From assembly GCA_033239125.1 (NCBI GenBank), contig BSWB01000001.1, positions 7,452,501 to 7,516,500 of the forward strand: a DNA stretch of 64,000 nucleotides. Direction: 5' to 3'. Origin of the DNA: Fagopyrum homotropicum. Taxonomy: Eukaryota; Streptophyta; Magnoliopsida; Caryophyllales; Polygonaceae. Both the position numbers and the translations under genes were made by a program. Below, in pieces: positions 46,508 through 57,202 of the stretch (positions are counted from its first letter, which is position 1; every line of letters starts with the position of its first letter). A model generated the notes under the pieces. The model was not told the origin of the DNA. It worked only from the letters and a program-made list of their open reading frames with translations, and did not search any database.

Positions 46508-47928
46508 CTAAGCCTTGGCAGATTGCTTATCTTTAGCCTTCTGGATCTTCAGAACCTTCTTCACAATCTTTTGCTCTTCAATCAAGAAAGCTCTAATGAT
46601 CCTGAGAAACAAAATCACATCCAGATTGATTTAGAAGAATTACCAAAACAGATGATTTGTAGAAGTCATAATTAAAATTTTGTTTCAGCATACCTTTCAC
46701 GGACAGCACTACCAGAGAGCACACCGCCATAAGGACGATTGACTGTGCGCCTGTTCCTGGCCAATCTTGACCTCTTGTACTCAGTAGGCCTCAAGTGAGG
46801 AATCTGTATGACCAACATAAGCAGCCACCAAAAGAAACTAAGTATCATTCACATGCACAAAACAAAACCACAGAATGCATTTGGCCTAACAGTATGATTT
46901 TGAGAGATTTAAGTTGGACTGTATTTTCAATAATAAACATATTCTTTCAATAGAAAATCCAATTTGCATCAACTATATGGAAGGTGTAGGCATAGGTGGG
47001 TGAGGTCATTGCTGAACCTACAAGTACTTGAAATCCTTTTTCAACAAGGATGTGTAGCTTAGATAATGCAGAATTAACACATAACAAGTGATCAACTGAT
47101 CATTATAAGGTTTTGTTTGGCAAATTGTTATAAGCAAAGACCACATGTAAGGACACAACTGTACTCTAGATCTACATTTCAATTCCACAAGAGAAACAGA
47201 TCTTTTTTTCTAACCTAATATTTTAATTAACTTCAGTTCAAAATATTTATCTAGTAAACATGTTTATTAATAGTTTCCTATATATGAATTACAACCAGTG
47301 TCATACCATCAAACAACAGTCCAACATTTGAAATTAGAAATAGTTAGAGGTCACAACATGAAAGATAACAGGAATGTCCATCATGTTGATCAGCCTAAAG
47401 ACCATGCTCTCTTAATACAGCATGAATCCATCCAAAACATAATTAACATTTCGCATTTGTAATATGTAACCAGCAACTCAGACGTGAGAGCGGAACTTGT
47501 AAAAGAAGTGAACTTACTCCTTGAATTCTCTTTCCGGTGACGGGGCATTTGGGTCCACTGGCCCTCTTCTTTGTGGTCTGGTACACAAGCTTTCCACCTA
47601 CGTCAATCGAAAACATAAACCATTTCAAATCACTCGGATCCAGAGTAAGATTGCGTATACGGGGAACAATCAAACAATAAACATATTAAAGCCATGAAGA
47701 ACGATTCATAAATTAAAAAGTCTACTGGCTCAGCATCAAATCTAACTCAAAAGCTAACAACTTTCATACATGAGTTGAATAGATGACGAAGATTAAAGGA
47801 ACAAAAAAGAGAAGAATTTAGGGGATAACATTAACGAAAGAATGAATACCAGGGGTTTTGACAATCCTGTGTTGGTTAGATTTGGTGGCATAGCTGTGGC
47901 GTTTACGGTATGTGAGACGTTGCACCAT
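46508..47928 (-). CDS. RPL34: 60S ribosomal protein L34 (eL34)
   Basis: Four exons on the minus strand, 47850-47928, 47518-47597, 46694-46803 and 46508-46601, join in frame to 363 nt (120 residues plus TAG), the usual plant length. The protein starts MVQRLTYRKRHSYATKSNQH, then GGKLVYQTTKKRASGPKCPV, RSRLARNRRTVNRPYGGVLS and ends KIQKAKDKQSAKA. It is a basic component of the cytosolic large ribosomal subunit. All introns are GT-AG. The first exon ends inside a Gly codon, as is common in the family. It is complete and apparently functional. The promoter at 48012-48110 carries ribosomal-protein motifs. Confidence 0.97.
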
Positions 47929-48011
47929 CTTCGGACGATCGGAATAGCTACCTAGACGTCTAAGCTCTCTCCAACGCGAAATGGAAAGGGAGTTGAGTTC
48001 GTAAGAGGCGA

Positions 48012-48110
48012 CAATATAAAAACCTCACAAACCCTAGTTTCTCCTTTTTGTTGGGCTCCCAATAAGCCCAAATTCACGGGCTTTGAGCCCATTATTACCC
48101 AGACTTGGCC
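48012..48110 (-). promoter_or_regulatory. RPL34 promoter: telobox, site II (TCP) motifs, TATA-like box
   Basis: A telobox AAACCCTAG lies at 48029-48037. Site II-type TGGGCY motifs lie at 48052-48057 (TGGGCT), 48065-48070 and 48086-48091 (AGCCCA), with a related TTGGCCCG near 48105. A TATATT sequence (minus strand) lies at about 48013-48019. Telobox plus clustered site II motifs are known hallmarks of plant ribosomal-protein promoters, bound by Myb-like and TCP factors. Confidence 0.75.
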
Positions 48111-48590
48111 CGTTAACTGAATCTCATATCGTCGTCATTCCTAGCATTCACCGTCTATTATATCTCCAAATAACGAAGATGGGACTTCAATCAAGAAATG
48201 TGTGATTCTACCAAAATCTTCGATTATTCAATCAATCTAAAGAATTGTAAATCTTTTACAAATCAGAGAGTATGACCTAAAATTGCAAATAACCTTAAAA
48301 CTGAAACTTTACGTGATTAGTGTGTTTAACTTTTTGTAAACGATAAAATTGGAGTTGACTTTGGTTATGTTTACTTACAGAATTTCGATTACTCGCATAA
48401 AAAAGGAATGTTGCTCCTACGATGGTTCAGTGGTCGATTTACGGGTAGTGTTGGTAGTATAAATTTTTAGGATTATAGGTTTTCCGTGAAAAATTGGAGG
48501 GCAAATGGGGGTTTATGTGTCAGCGTAAGGAGTTGATGAGAGAGACGACCGTGGCGACAATAGTCGATATGTGAGCGTGGATCGACTAAC
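48111..48590. other. Upstream spacer of RPL34, nothing recognised
   Basis: No open frame, RNA gene or repeat pair was seen. Confidence 0.45.
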
Positions 48591-48593
48591 CTT

Positions 48594-49165
48594 AGGGGTG
48601 TATTCAACCCATATTTTTAAAGATTTTGACTGATTTTATACATGGTCAAAATCTCGAAGAAACAGGAAAGACGGTCACTGTCATACGGGTTTCTCAAAAC
48701 AAAGAGATGTCGTCGTTGGCTCGACTTCTGCTCGTTCAATTTCTGAGTGTATCAATTTTTAGTTTATTTAAAATCTCTTTCATTTATGCTTTGAAACCTT
48801 GGATTATATTCGAGGTTGATGAGATCGAAGGTTGGAGGGAGAAAATGGTGAGAAAATTGGAGAGAAAGTTAAATCAATAAACAAGCAATTTTAAAGAACA
48901 AACAATTCTAGACATGACACATGATGGAAAACAATCAACACGGCACACACGAGCAAGAAAACAATCAAAATGTCGGAAAACACGAGAAAGAACTAACCTC
49001 CGACGATGCACCGAGCCCAAGCACTCGAAAACGCTCGAAGACGGTGATTTGACCGTCAGGGTTCTTCAGTGTTGTAGTTTGACATGAAAATCTTATGTGT
49101 TAAGAGAAGACTTTTTTAGTATTTAGGTATTTATAAAAATAATAAGAAAGTCATACATAAGTCTT
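48594..49165 (+). mobile_element. Truncated copy of a hAT-like MITE family
   Basis: It starts AGGGGTGTATTCAACCCATA and shares long blocks with the complete copy at 49531-50540, including GAGATCGAAGGTTGGAGGGA, GACATGACACATGATG, CACGAGAAAGAACTAAC and TTCTTCAGTGTTGTAGTTTG. The right terminal inverted repeat is missing. The 84-codon ORF at 48626-48880 lies within it and is not shared as an open frame. Confidence 0.65.
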
Positions 49166-49530
49166 CTCACTTGATTTTAATAGAATATAGTCGTTATTTG
49201 TAATTGCTTATGAATAAGTTTATCAATTATGATAAAAATTGAGGGCAATCAATAAAATAATAAATTCTTATATTATATAATTATTTCGGTTTTTAAACAA
49301 TAACACGAGCAATTAAATAAAGTTGTTCCATAACATTTTTGCATGTAATTGTAATTATCTTGGTATGTGTATATGTAGACATATAACACAAGACATTATA
49401 TATATATATATATATAATTTAATAAATAATATTCAACACATTATCAATATATTCAAAACAAAATATTTTTGCAAATATATATTTTTTTAATAAATACCCG
49501 TACAGGAAATGTGTCCTAAACTAGTTTAAA

Positions 49531-50540
49531 GGGGTGTATTCAATCTAGATTTTTAAAGATTTTGAATGATTATTAATAATTCATAGAACTCACTGATTTT
49601 GTGGGATATTTCAATTTTATATAGAGTTAATACAGATTTTGTCAGATTCTTTGAGATATTTTTAAAGTTTTGACAACTTGAAATGAGATCCTCCATATCT
49701 AGATGATTCAAAATAGTGGCCTCACTCATTTCTCATATCCTTAGTAATCTCGATAGTCTAATACCTCGTGTCTAATGCACCTAATATACTTGGTTTCTTC
49801 GGTATCTATACAAAACAATTAAGCTTGAAAATACGGACCTAGAAATAAGTATTCAGATGAGGCCAATATTTTCTTATTTGAAACCCCTCAATTGTGGCAC
49901 TTTCACATCAATTGGTGTTTAAGTTACTTTGGTGTTGTGAATGAAGAACATAGGTGTTTAGACGAAGATAAGATTTCTTCAATACTTTTTGTAATCAATT
50001 TTGAATTTATTATAAAATCTATTTCTTTTATGTTTTGACATGAATTATATTCGAGATTGAGATCGAAGGTTGGAGGGAAAAAATGGTAGGAAGTGGAAGA
50101 TTTGGGGAGGGAAGGCAAATCAGTAAATAAACAATTTTAGACATGACACATGATGAAAAACAATCAACATGACAAAAAACACGAGAAAGAACTAACATCC
50201 GACGATGCACCGAACTCAAACACTCGAAAACGTTAATTTGGCCGTTAGGCTTCTTCAGTGTTGTAGTTTGGTGTGGAAATCTTATGTATCGGGATGAGAC
50301 TTTTTTAGAGTCTAGGTATTGATATAAGTAATAAAAAAAAGTCCTACAAAATCAATGAAATAATAGATTCTTTTAAAATCAATAAACTTTTAAATATCAT
50401 ATAAATTTTATGGAAAATTTAAAATCCTAATTGAATAGCAAAAGATTTATATGGACTTTTAAAAATCTATATTGAATACGCATATACTTTTAAAGTCCAA
50501 AAAGTTTCAGTAAAATCTAGATTGAATAAACCCCCTTTAG
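49531..50540 (+). mobile_element. About 1-kb hAT-like MITE with terminal inverted repeats
   Basis: Left end GGGGTGTATTCAATCTAGAT and right end ATCTAGATTGAATAAACCCC are inverted repeats with an extra TTTTAAAG/CTTTTAAAA inner pairing. The interior is non-coding. The target duplication is not certain (TAGTTT on both sides but not in register), so the superfamily assignment is by terminus style. Confidence 0.7.
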
Positions 50541-50649
50541 TTTCGATCATGAGAAATGAGAACGAAGAAGACAATACATGAGGTTGCGATAGTGTTTTTT
50601 GTTGAATCAATTATACATTGCATCTCGATATAAGACATCCAAAAACAAA

Positions 50650-51110
50650 TTTTTTTTTTTGAAAATGGAAAGCGGTTCGAAAACATTAGACGACACGCCG
50701 TCTAATGGATCGAAAGGCCAAAAAAATCGGCAGACGGTCTAACCGTCATGAAGGACCACAAAAAAAGGAGAAAAGAAATACACAAAGATGCATCAAAATG
50801 AAACCGAAAGCAAAAAAAAGTCTTCAGGGATAGTAGGATGATCAAGGCAGAGGAGGCAACGAACATAAACGTTCATCTTCGAAGGAAGTACACAAGGGAA
50901 GCCTGAGGAACAACTGTGGACACCTCAGATTTGGACTGCAACAGCCGTCGGGAGTCGATCACAAATCCACGCCCCCTTTTCGACAAACGGACGAAACCGC
51001 CAGCAAATGACTGCATCAAACCTCAGGAGACGAGATTGCAGAACACGAGTATCTTGATGAATAAAGGTGTAGAACTTGATGGATAAAAGAAAGGTGATTT
51101 GTAGGGATAA
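50650..51110 (-). mobile_element. 5'-truncated LINE tail (minus strand)
   Basis: Read on the minus strand the segment ends TTTCCATTTTC followed by 12 or more A residues at 50651-50662, a genuine poly(A) tail. The rest is the GC-richer untranslated end of an L1-type element; no RT or RNase H motif remains. Confidence 0.55.
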
Positions 51111-51344
51111 GATTGTTCATAGAGGGTTGATTTATGTTGTTGAAAGTGATTGTTTTGAGTTTTGTAAGCATTCGGATTTAAAAGGAAAAAATTATTTTAT
51201 TTGTTAAAGCTTTAGTTTTTTTGAATGTAAATGTATTAACCTAAACATCTAGGTGTCAGACTCGTTTCATAAGAAGCGAAAGAAATGACAAATCTTAGGA
51301 AACTGGTTTATTATGCGCAAAAGAGAACGACACAAGTAAGGATG

Positions 51345-51640
51345 ATCTTTCGGATCATTTTTTTTTTTTGGATTTATGATTTATCTTGTTCTAAGCTTGG
51401 TCATTCGAAGTTGAATGTGTAAGTTGGTCGTATGAGTTGAATGTGTGAGTTGAGAGCCATTGTATTTATATCATGGACATCGGTTTTTAATTTTTTGAGA
51501 GACTTTACTTTGGATTCGATAATAATCGTTAGGCTTTAAGCATATGGAACCAGATGCATCGCTAGGTTATAGCCGATCCCTTTTTAGTTTTTTGGGATAA
51601 ACTGAAGCCAAAAAACACAACAACAACAACAACATTTGTA
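51345..51640 (+). mobile_element. Possible RTE-type LINE 3' end with (CAA)n tail
   Basis: It ends TTTTTTGGGATAAACTGAAG, then AAAAAACACAACAACAACAA. RTE elements typically finish with a GGGATAA-type phrase and a short trinucleotide repeat instead of poly(A). No coding part remains. Confidence 0.4.
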
Positions 51641-51949
51641 GAAAAGGCATGTTCAAAACTAATCGATTCGGTTTAAAGATTGATCCCACAAAAGAATCAA
51701 CAAAGCAAACCCATCATACATGCAGAATAATGATATTCCAAATTATGCAACTACCACTCAAAAAGTGCGAATCACCTTTTCTTTAGATGTCCATATACCT
51801 TTCAATCGATTGATAACGACAAAGCTTCATCATACATGCAGAATAATGATATTACAAATTGGAAAATAATTGACATCATCATGGAACTAAAACGAATTAC
51901 TTCCCCGACAGAACTACGCCATCTAGTGGTAACATGGTGGCAAATTTGA

Positions 51950-52650
51950 CTGCTCAGGAATCAAATAGTGTTTAATAAACAAAAGAAACCAAACGACATA
52001 AAACATATAGTTAAAAATCAAATAAATGATTGGGATAAAGCCAATGCCAAATTACCGAACCTTAATAGAAAACTAGGGACGCAAAGAAGGAAAACAAAAG
52101 GAATCAAATGGCAAAGACCAATCGGAGCATTTGTCAAACTCAAGATGCTTCAAAAAACTCATCAGATCAATTTGCATTTGGATTCATCATCAGGAATAAC
52201 CTAGCATGCACAATTGCTATTGGAAAAGGAAGATGTCAAGCAAACTCTGTCCTTGAAGCAGAAGCGTTTGCTCTTCGGGAGGGCCTCCAAAAGGCCGTTA
52301 GTCTTGGATTATCTGCTATTGAGATCGAGGGTGACAACCTGGTGCTCATCAACTCGCTGAAGCACATATGGAAGCCACCATGGGAAGCGGATATGATCAT
52401 ATCAGACATTTCTTTAATGATTTCTGGCTTCACTCATTGTATGGTTCGACACATTTTTAGGGAAATCAACACAGTTGCAAACCGACTGGCGTTCCTTGGA
52501 CACAACTCGGATGTGTGCGTCGATCCTCTGCCACCTGAAGTTGAAGACCTCGTCCGAAAGGATGCTTTAGGGCGGTCAGTCTCAAGAGGCAGACCCTCCC
52601 TTTTCGCTTACCTATGTGTCAAAAAAAAACAAAGCAAACCCATACATAAT
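51950..52650 (+). pseudogene. L1-type LINE fragment: RNase H (RVT_3) domain
   Basis: The reading starts with FNKQKKPNDIKHIVKNQIND and WQRPIGAFVKL, then after a one-base frameshift near 52140 continues ASKNSSDQFAFGFIIRNN. LEAEAFALREGLQKAVSLGL follows, then IEIEGDNLVLINSL and HIFREINTVANRLAFLGHNS. This is the order of the plant LINE-associated RNase H domain (Glu in AEAFAL, Asp in EGDN). The Asp of the first motif is degraded. Endonuclease and RT are missing, so it is a truncated dead copy. Confidence 0.8.
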
Positions 52651-52699
52651 CACGTTGTAGGTTGTAAAACAGCAGGTTCATTGCAATAGTTGGACGGAT

Positions 52700-53560
52700 A
52701 TCAACAAGCCAATTGTTCAGGTGAGGTAATATGGGTTGTAGCCCAACACGATTCTTGTGGAAACTGGGTGGGTAACATTCATAATCAAATAAAAGCTTAA
52801 AGACAACAATCAATGACTGTTTGATATATAGATAGATAAATAATTGGTTTTAACCCAAGAACATGTAAATAGAGTAGCAAAGGCCTTCATTACAAAACCA
52901 AGAATTTGTACATTGAGTACTAGGTGTCTTCCAAAGAAGAAATGAGTACAACAAGAGAGGTAAAAAAAACCCATAAATGGAAGTCACAAAGGTGTTTAAA
53001 ACAAATCCAAGGAGACGGATAGAGCACAAAAAAAACCCAAAAAAAAAGCCCCAATCCGAAGCAAGAATCAACTAAAAACACAAACTTTCTTGTAGACGAT
53101 CGATTTGAAGAGTAGTCCACACAAGAGGATCGATTTGTTTTCTTGAGGGACGGCTGGAAAAACGCCCAACAACCATGACATCTCCCCATTCCCATCTTTG
53201 ATTTTTGTGGTGGATTTTGCAAGACCCGCAAAGAGCAATGCCCGATTCTTCCCGGAAAAGGTTTTAACCCGCCGGATTCGAACTTTTTAGAAACTCGTGA
53301 GAGAAGGAAGGGAGACCCATACAAGCTTTGAAAAGCCGCAGCCCAAGTCCTCCAGCCCAGGAGAGAGCAGGCGGCAAGAAGTTATGAGAACAAGAGATTT
53401 TGATTAATGGTTTTGGAAGCCATTGAAGGTTTAAGCCAATGAGGGCAAATGTTGATCTCTTGATTATTGATTCTGTTGTTGAAGAGAGGCGGCTAGGGTT
53501 TTAACCCTTGGAAGTTTTTCTCAGAAGAGTGCGTTCAGCTCTAGCATATCCAAAAAAAAC
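52700..53560 (-). other. Unassigned transcribed-looking region on the minus strand
   Basis: A minus-strand frame at 53324-52920 (134 codons) and a preceding leader rich in CT (near 53520, AAACCCTAGCCGCCTCTC) look transcript-like. The peptide has no motif I recognise and turns into a T-rich hydrophobic stretch. It may be the relic of a gene 5' end; I do not call a gene. Confidence 0.2.
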
Positions 53561-53851
53561 ATTGAACGCACTAAAAAAAGCATTAAAATAAACATATATT
53601 TATTAAATATTAATGTTTTAAATGCTTGTTATTTATTTTAGTTAGACGGGCTAATTTAAAAGGTACGCTATTTTGATATTTTCGTTTAGTAAATAGGCTA
53701 ATAGTATTTTTGAATTAAGAAAGTGTATCCTTTCTCTCTTTTTTACAATCAAAACCCTAAATTGAAGAAGAAGACACCTTACTCTTATCACAAAATGACA
53801 TGAGCCAGTTTATATGTTTTTCCGCACCCAATTTACCCCAGCTTTTCATCC

Positions 53852-53944
53852 ATGGCGTCGCTACTCCGTCCAGCTCTCTCCCACTATTCCCTCTCCAAAC
53901 CTAACCTTCCATCGCCATCCTTCCTTTTTCACAATATATGTTAA
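53852..53944 (+). pseudogene. Isolated transit-peptide-like first exon
   Basis: The frame MASLLRPALSHYSLSKPNLP continues SPSFLFHNIC and stops. The Ala/Ser/Leu/Pro-rich, acid-free composition is typical of plastid or mitochondrial transit peptides, and the 40 bases before it look like a plant leader. No mature-protein exon follows and the downstream sequence has no homologous continuation. I read it as the 5' end of a nuclear gene for an organellar protein, cut off by rearrangement. Confidence 0.4.
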
Positions 53945-54482
53945 CTAGTGATAAGTGATAACTGAATGCAGAACTTATTGGAAACATGCTAGAAAGAAAG
54001 CAACCATATTTGTACATTTCGTACTCTTGAAGAAACTGCAGCTAACTGGAGTGAAACATTCGGACATTAGATGAAATGGAATAAAAACACCTAGATCTAG
54101 ATCTGGGTCCTGGTATCCTCTGCGTAAGGGCGTTCGGAGCCGGCTGGGAAAGGGGAAAGCAGTGGTTGCGACATTAGCACTCCGGAGGTGGCGAGCAGGC
54201 AACAACTGACGTTTCCTAGAGGTAGCAACTTCTCTGTTTCCTAGCGAAACCTGATTTAATAAGAGAAAAGAGTTTTCTTCAACTTGTAGTTTGGTTGTGG
54301 AAGGAAAAAAGATTGGCGGTGGTGAGAAGAGGCTTCAATCTCGGACTTGAAAAATACATATCTGGGCTAGATCCATAGACAACTAATGGATCAGGGAGCA
54401 TCTTGTACACCACATGATAAATCTTATGGTATGTTTTTGTTTTCAGAAACATGTCTTATTAAGGTATGAATAATCTAGCTAG

Positions 54483-54719
54483 TTACCTGAAAAGAAGTTC
54501 AATTACATTACATGCGGTCCTGTTGAAAACATTAATAAGCATGAGAATGATAAAGAAGAGGAGAGTCTAGACGAGGGATTTCGAGATACAAAGGAATTTT
54601 TGCCCCCTTACTCTTCTGATAATAGTGGATATGAGTTTCAAGGATCATCCTCTTTCGACTCAGATGAGGAAGGGGGTCCTGAGACTTCTTGTTTTCCGGA
54701 TGTATCTCTGAGACTTTAA
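54483..54719 (+). other. Possible orphan terminal exon (acidic peptide)
   Basis: After an acceptor-like TCTAGCTAG the frame LPEKKFNYITCGPVENINK continues through KEEESLDEGFRDTKEF and SDNSGYEFQGSSSFDSDEEG to a TAA. Composition (acidic, Ser-rich, no repeats) is protein-like, unlike the surrounding AT-rich DNA. There is no start codon. It might belong with the transit-peptide exon at 53852, with the spacer altered by insertions; that link is speculation. Confidence 0.3.
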
Positions 54720-54732
54720 TCTTGTTTTCAGG

Positions 54733-54965
54733 ATGTAGGGCTAGGATTTATTTGGTATGATATTTTTCTGGTATGAAACTATCTAGTATGATATTTCCTC
54801 TCATCTTTCCATTGAAGCTCATATTGGTATGATATTATCTCGTATGATATTTTTTTAATGATATTTTCTAGTATTGATATTTTCTGGTATGAATATTTTC
54901 ATGATATTTTCTAGTATGAATATTTTCTGAAATGAATATTCCGGTAAAATTATGGTATAAAAACT
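54733..54965. repeat. Degenerate short repeats (TCTAGTATGATATTTT type)
   Basis: About ten diverged copies of a GGTATGATATTTTCT-like 14-20-bp motif. Non-coding. Confidence 0.7.
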
Positions 54966-55400
54966 CTGATATGTAATTTTGTTATGTTCATTACAGAAAA
55001 TAAAAATAAAAAATAAAAAGGCAAAAAAATAATAAAATAAAAAACAAATTCAGTAATTAAGAATTAAAACTTACACTTATAAAATACTAACAAACATCTA
55101 TTATTCTTTTTTTTAATTAAAATAAGGGGGTTAATTATTTTTACCTACTATTAAATAAAAGTGGTAAAAAAATTAGAGAAAATTTAGTCAATAGGGTAAT
55201 TTTTGTTTTTCACATACTAACTAGGCTCCTCTATTTATGGCCCAAAATTTTAAATCAAAAATAAATTAAATAAAGGGTATAATTGTAAACGTAAAATATA
55301 AAGCTTATAAAAGTCGGTTAGGTTTTTGCAGTCGTTTCATGCCTCAGATCTTAACTCGCTCAATCCAAATCCGGTTCTTCCCCAACCTCCATTGTTGGCG
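54966..55400. other. AT-rich stretch, nothing recognised
   Basis: No open frame or repeat pair seen. Confidence 0.5.
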
Positions 55401-55430
55401 TTCTTGTAGAATCGTGGCCCAAATCCACCA

Positions 55431-55570
55431 TTGATGCCGCCCAAACCCGTCCTCGTTGCCGCCACGATGGTACTGCCCAGATTTGCCGTCGCTGCTCAGA
55501 CCCGCTGCCGTCGTTGCCCAAACCCGCCGCCGTCGTTGCCCAGATCCGCCGGTCTACTTTCCGCCTTCGC
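55431..55570 (+). repeat. GC-rich degenerate repeat (GCCGTCGTTGCCCA type)
   Basis: GCCGTCGTTGCCCAAACCCG and variants recur about five times (GATTTGCCGTCGCTGCTCAG, GCCGTCGTTGCCCAGATCCG), producing long but meaningless ORFs on both strands. Confidence 0.65.
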
Positions 55571-55699
55571 CAACCTTCGCTACTGTCGCCTAGGGACCCG
55601 CCTGCAAACACCGACTTCCTGTAATCCCGCCTGCTTAGCTATCGCGCGCCTTGCTCGACCGCCTTCATGGCCGCCGTCTTGAACGCCCCCACCTCTGTT

Positions 55700-56140
55700 T
55701 GCCCAGATCCGCCAGTTACTGTGTAAGTTTGTTTTAATTTTTTTGTTGAATTTCAAACTTTACCTCCTTTCCATCTCTTTTCTTCAAAGTTTAGTCAATC
55801 AGAAGCACTCTTTATCAATCATTATGTTCCTATTCATTTGGTGGTAACTATATTTTATTTGTGAACATGGATCCTAATTTACTCGGACCCGGAAGTCTTT
55901 CAGCGGGTATGGACCCACTTGGGCTCGGGTTCGGATCTACTCCAATGGAAGACCTATCTAACTGATAGGATGAAGGTATGTATTAGATTAATATTGGTGC
56001 GTGTATTATTATCCGGCGTCGATTGGATCAAGTGGGTGGGCAGATTGATGAATTTGCAGCAAATTGCAGTAACTTGAACTTAGGAGACGAGATGTTTGTC
56101 TCCAATGATTTTGTTGGCTACACAAGATAGGATAACTCAT
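55700..56140. other. Intergenic stretch, nothing recognised
   Basis: Only short frames. TGTGTAAGTTTGTTTTAATT at about 55720 looks like a splice donor context, but no gene could be built. Confidence 0.35.
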
Positions 56141-56149
56141 ATAAGTATT

Positions 56150-56620
56150 TTAATTTTTTTTATCATTGTCTGTATGCTTCAAATTTTGTGCAATCGACGA
56201 TTTTTTGGGCTTGTGTAACTTGTGGAACTCGAGTTTGTGTAAATGATGGATTGTTGGTCTTATGTAATTCAACCTTGTGTAAACAACGAATCGCATTTGT
56301 GTAAAAGACGGACTTTTTGTGCATGTGCAACTCATTTGAGCTTATGTAAACTAAACTTTATGTAAATAAATTACCGGACTTGTGTAATTGAAAAAATGTC
56401 GTAATTTGGTAAATGACGGATTTTTTGGCTTGTGCAACTCATTTGAACTTAATTCAACCTTGTGTAAACAACGCACCGGACTTGTGCAAATGACGAACTT
56501 TTGGGTATGTGCAACTCATTTGAGTTTGTGTAACTCTACCTTATGTAAACAAAGGACCGGACTTGTGAATGGAAAAATAACGGAATTGTGTAAATGACGG
56601 ATTATTGTGTATTAATATTA
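56150..56620 (+). repeat. Degenerate tandem repeat rich in TTGTGTAAA motifs
   Basis: Roughly three to four units of about 105-130 bp contain the ordered motifs GTGTAAATGACGGA, TGTGCAACTCATTTGA, CCTTGTGTAAACAACG and ACCGGACTTGTG. The short motif continues to about 56780. Not coding. Confidence 0.75.
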
Positions 56621-56798
56621 TGTATCGACTATACAATACACAAGTTCATAAGGACGCAATACATAAATTAGGAGTCGAAATTTAGGTTAACATTGTGTAA
56701 TTGGAATTTGTGTATTTACATTGTGTAAGTGAAATTATGTATCAATATTGTGTAACGGAAAATTGTGCATTAATACTATTTATCGACTAAACAATACA

Positions 56799-56885
56799 CA
56801 AGTTCAATTAGCTCAGATGGTATAAGGGTGGGTGGAAGGGAGGGCCTATTGTTCAGAGTTCGATACTCACTAGCTACAATGTTTG
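56799..56885 (+). mobile_element. tRNA-like sequence, possible SINE head
   Basis: TTAGCTCAGATGGTATAAGG fits a Pol III A box (TRGCnnAGnnGG) and GAGTTCGATACTC, about 50 bp later, a B box with a pairable T stem. Acceptor and anticodon stems do not pair well, so it is not a functional tRNA. The following sequence (to about 56950) could be a SINE body; there is no poly(A) or duplication I can fix. Confidence 0.4.
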
Positions 56886-57202
56886 TATTTTGGATTGGGC
56901 TTGAGCTAACTTGTGTGGGCCTATTGGGCCTTAACTAAATTTGGGTTTGGATTCAATTAAAATTATGGGTACACTTACTAAACAAGGCCAAAACCAAACA
57001 AATAATCCAAACTTTTAACTTGTAAAAAAAGTATTCTCTACTAAAAATTAAGAAATTCACTTTTGAAATTTAAAAAAAAAAATTTTTGAATCTCAACACA
57101 CCCTTTTCTCCCTTTTCTTTTTTTTTACGATCATAAACTATAATTTTTCCTAACCGATTTTCATTTTCAAAAATTTTTAAAAAGTGTTCTAATTCCCCCC
57201 AA

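Noticed and set aside
55360..55682. GC-rich ORFs on both strands
   Set aside because: They are generated by the degenerate GCCGTCGTTGCCCA repeat; composition gives open frames in several phases.
56799..56885. Functional tRNA gene
   Set aside because: A- and B-box-like sequences exist but acceptor and anticodon stems do not pair; kept only as a tRNA-like/SINE candidate.
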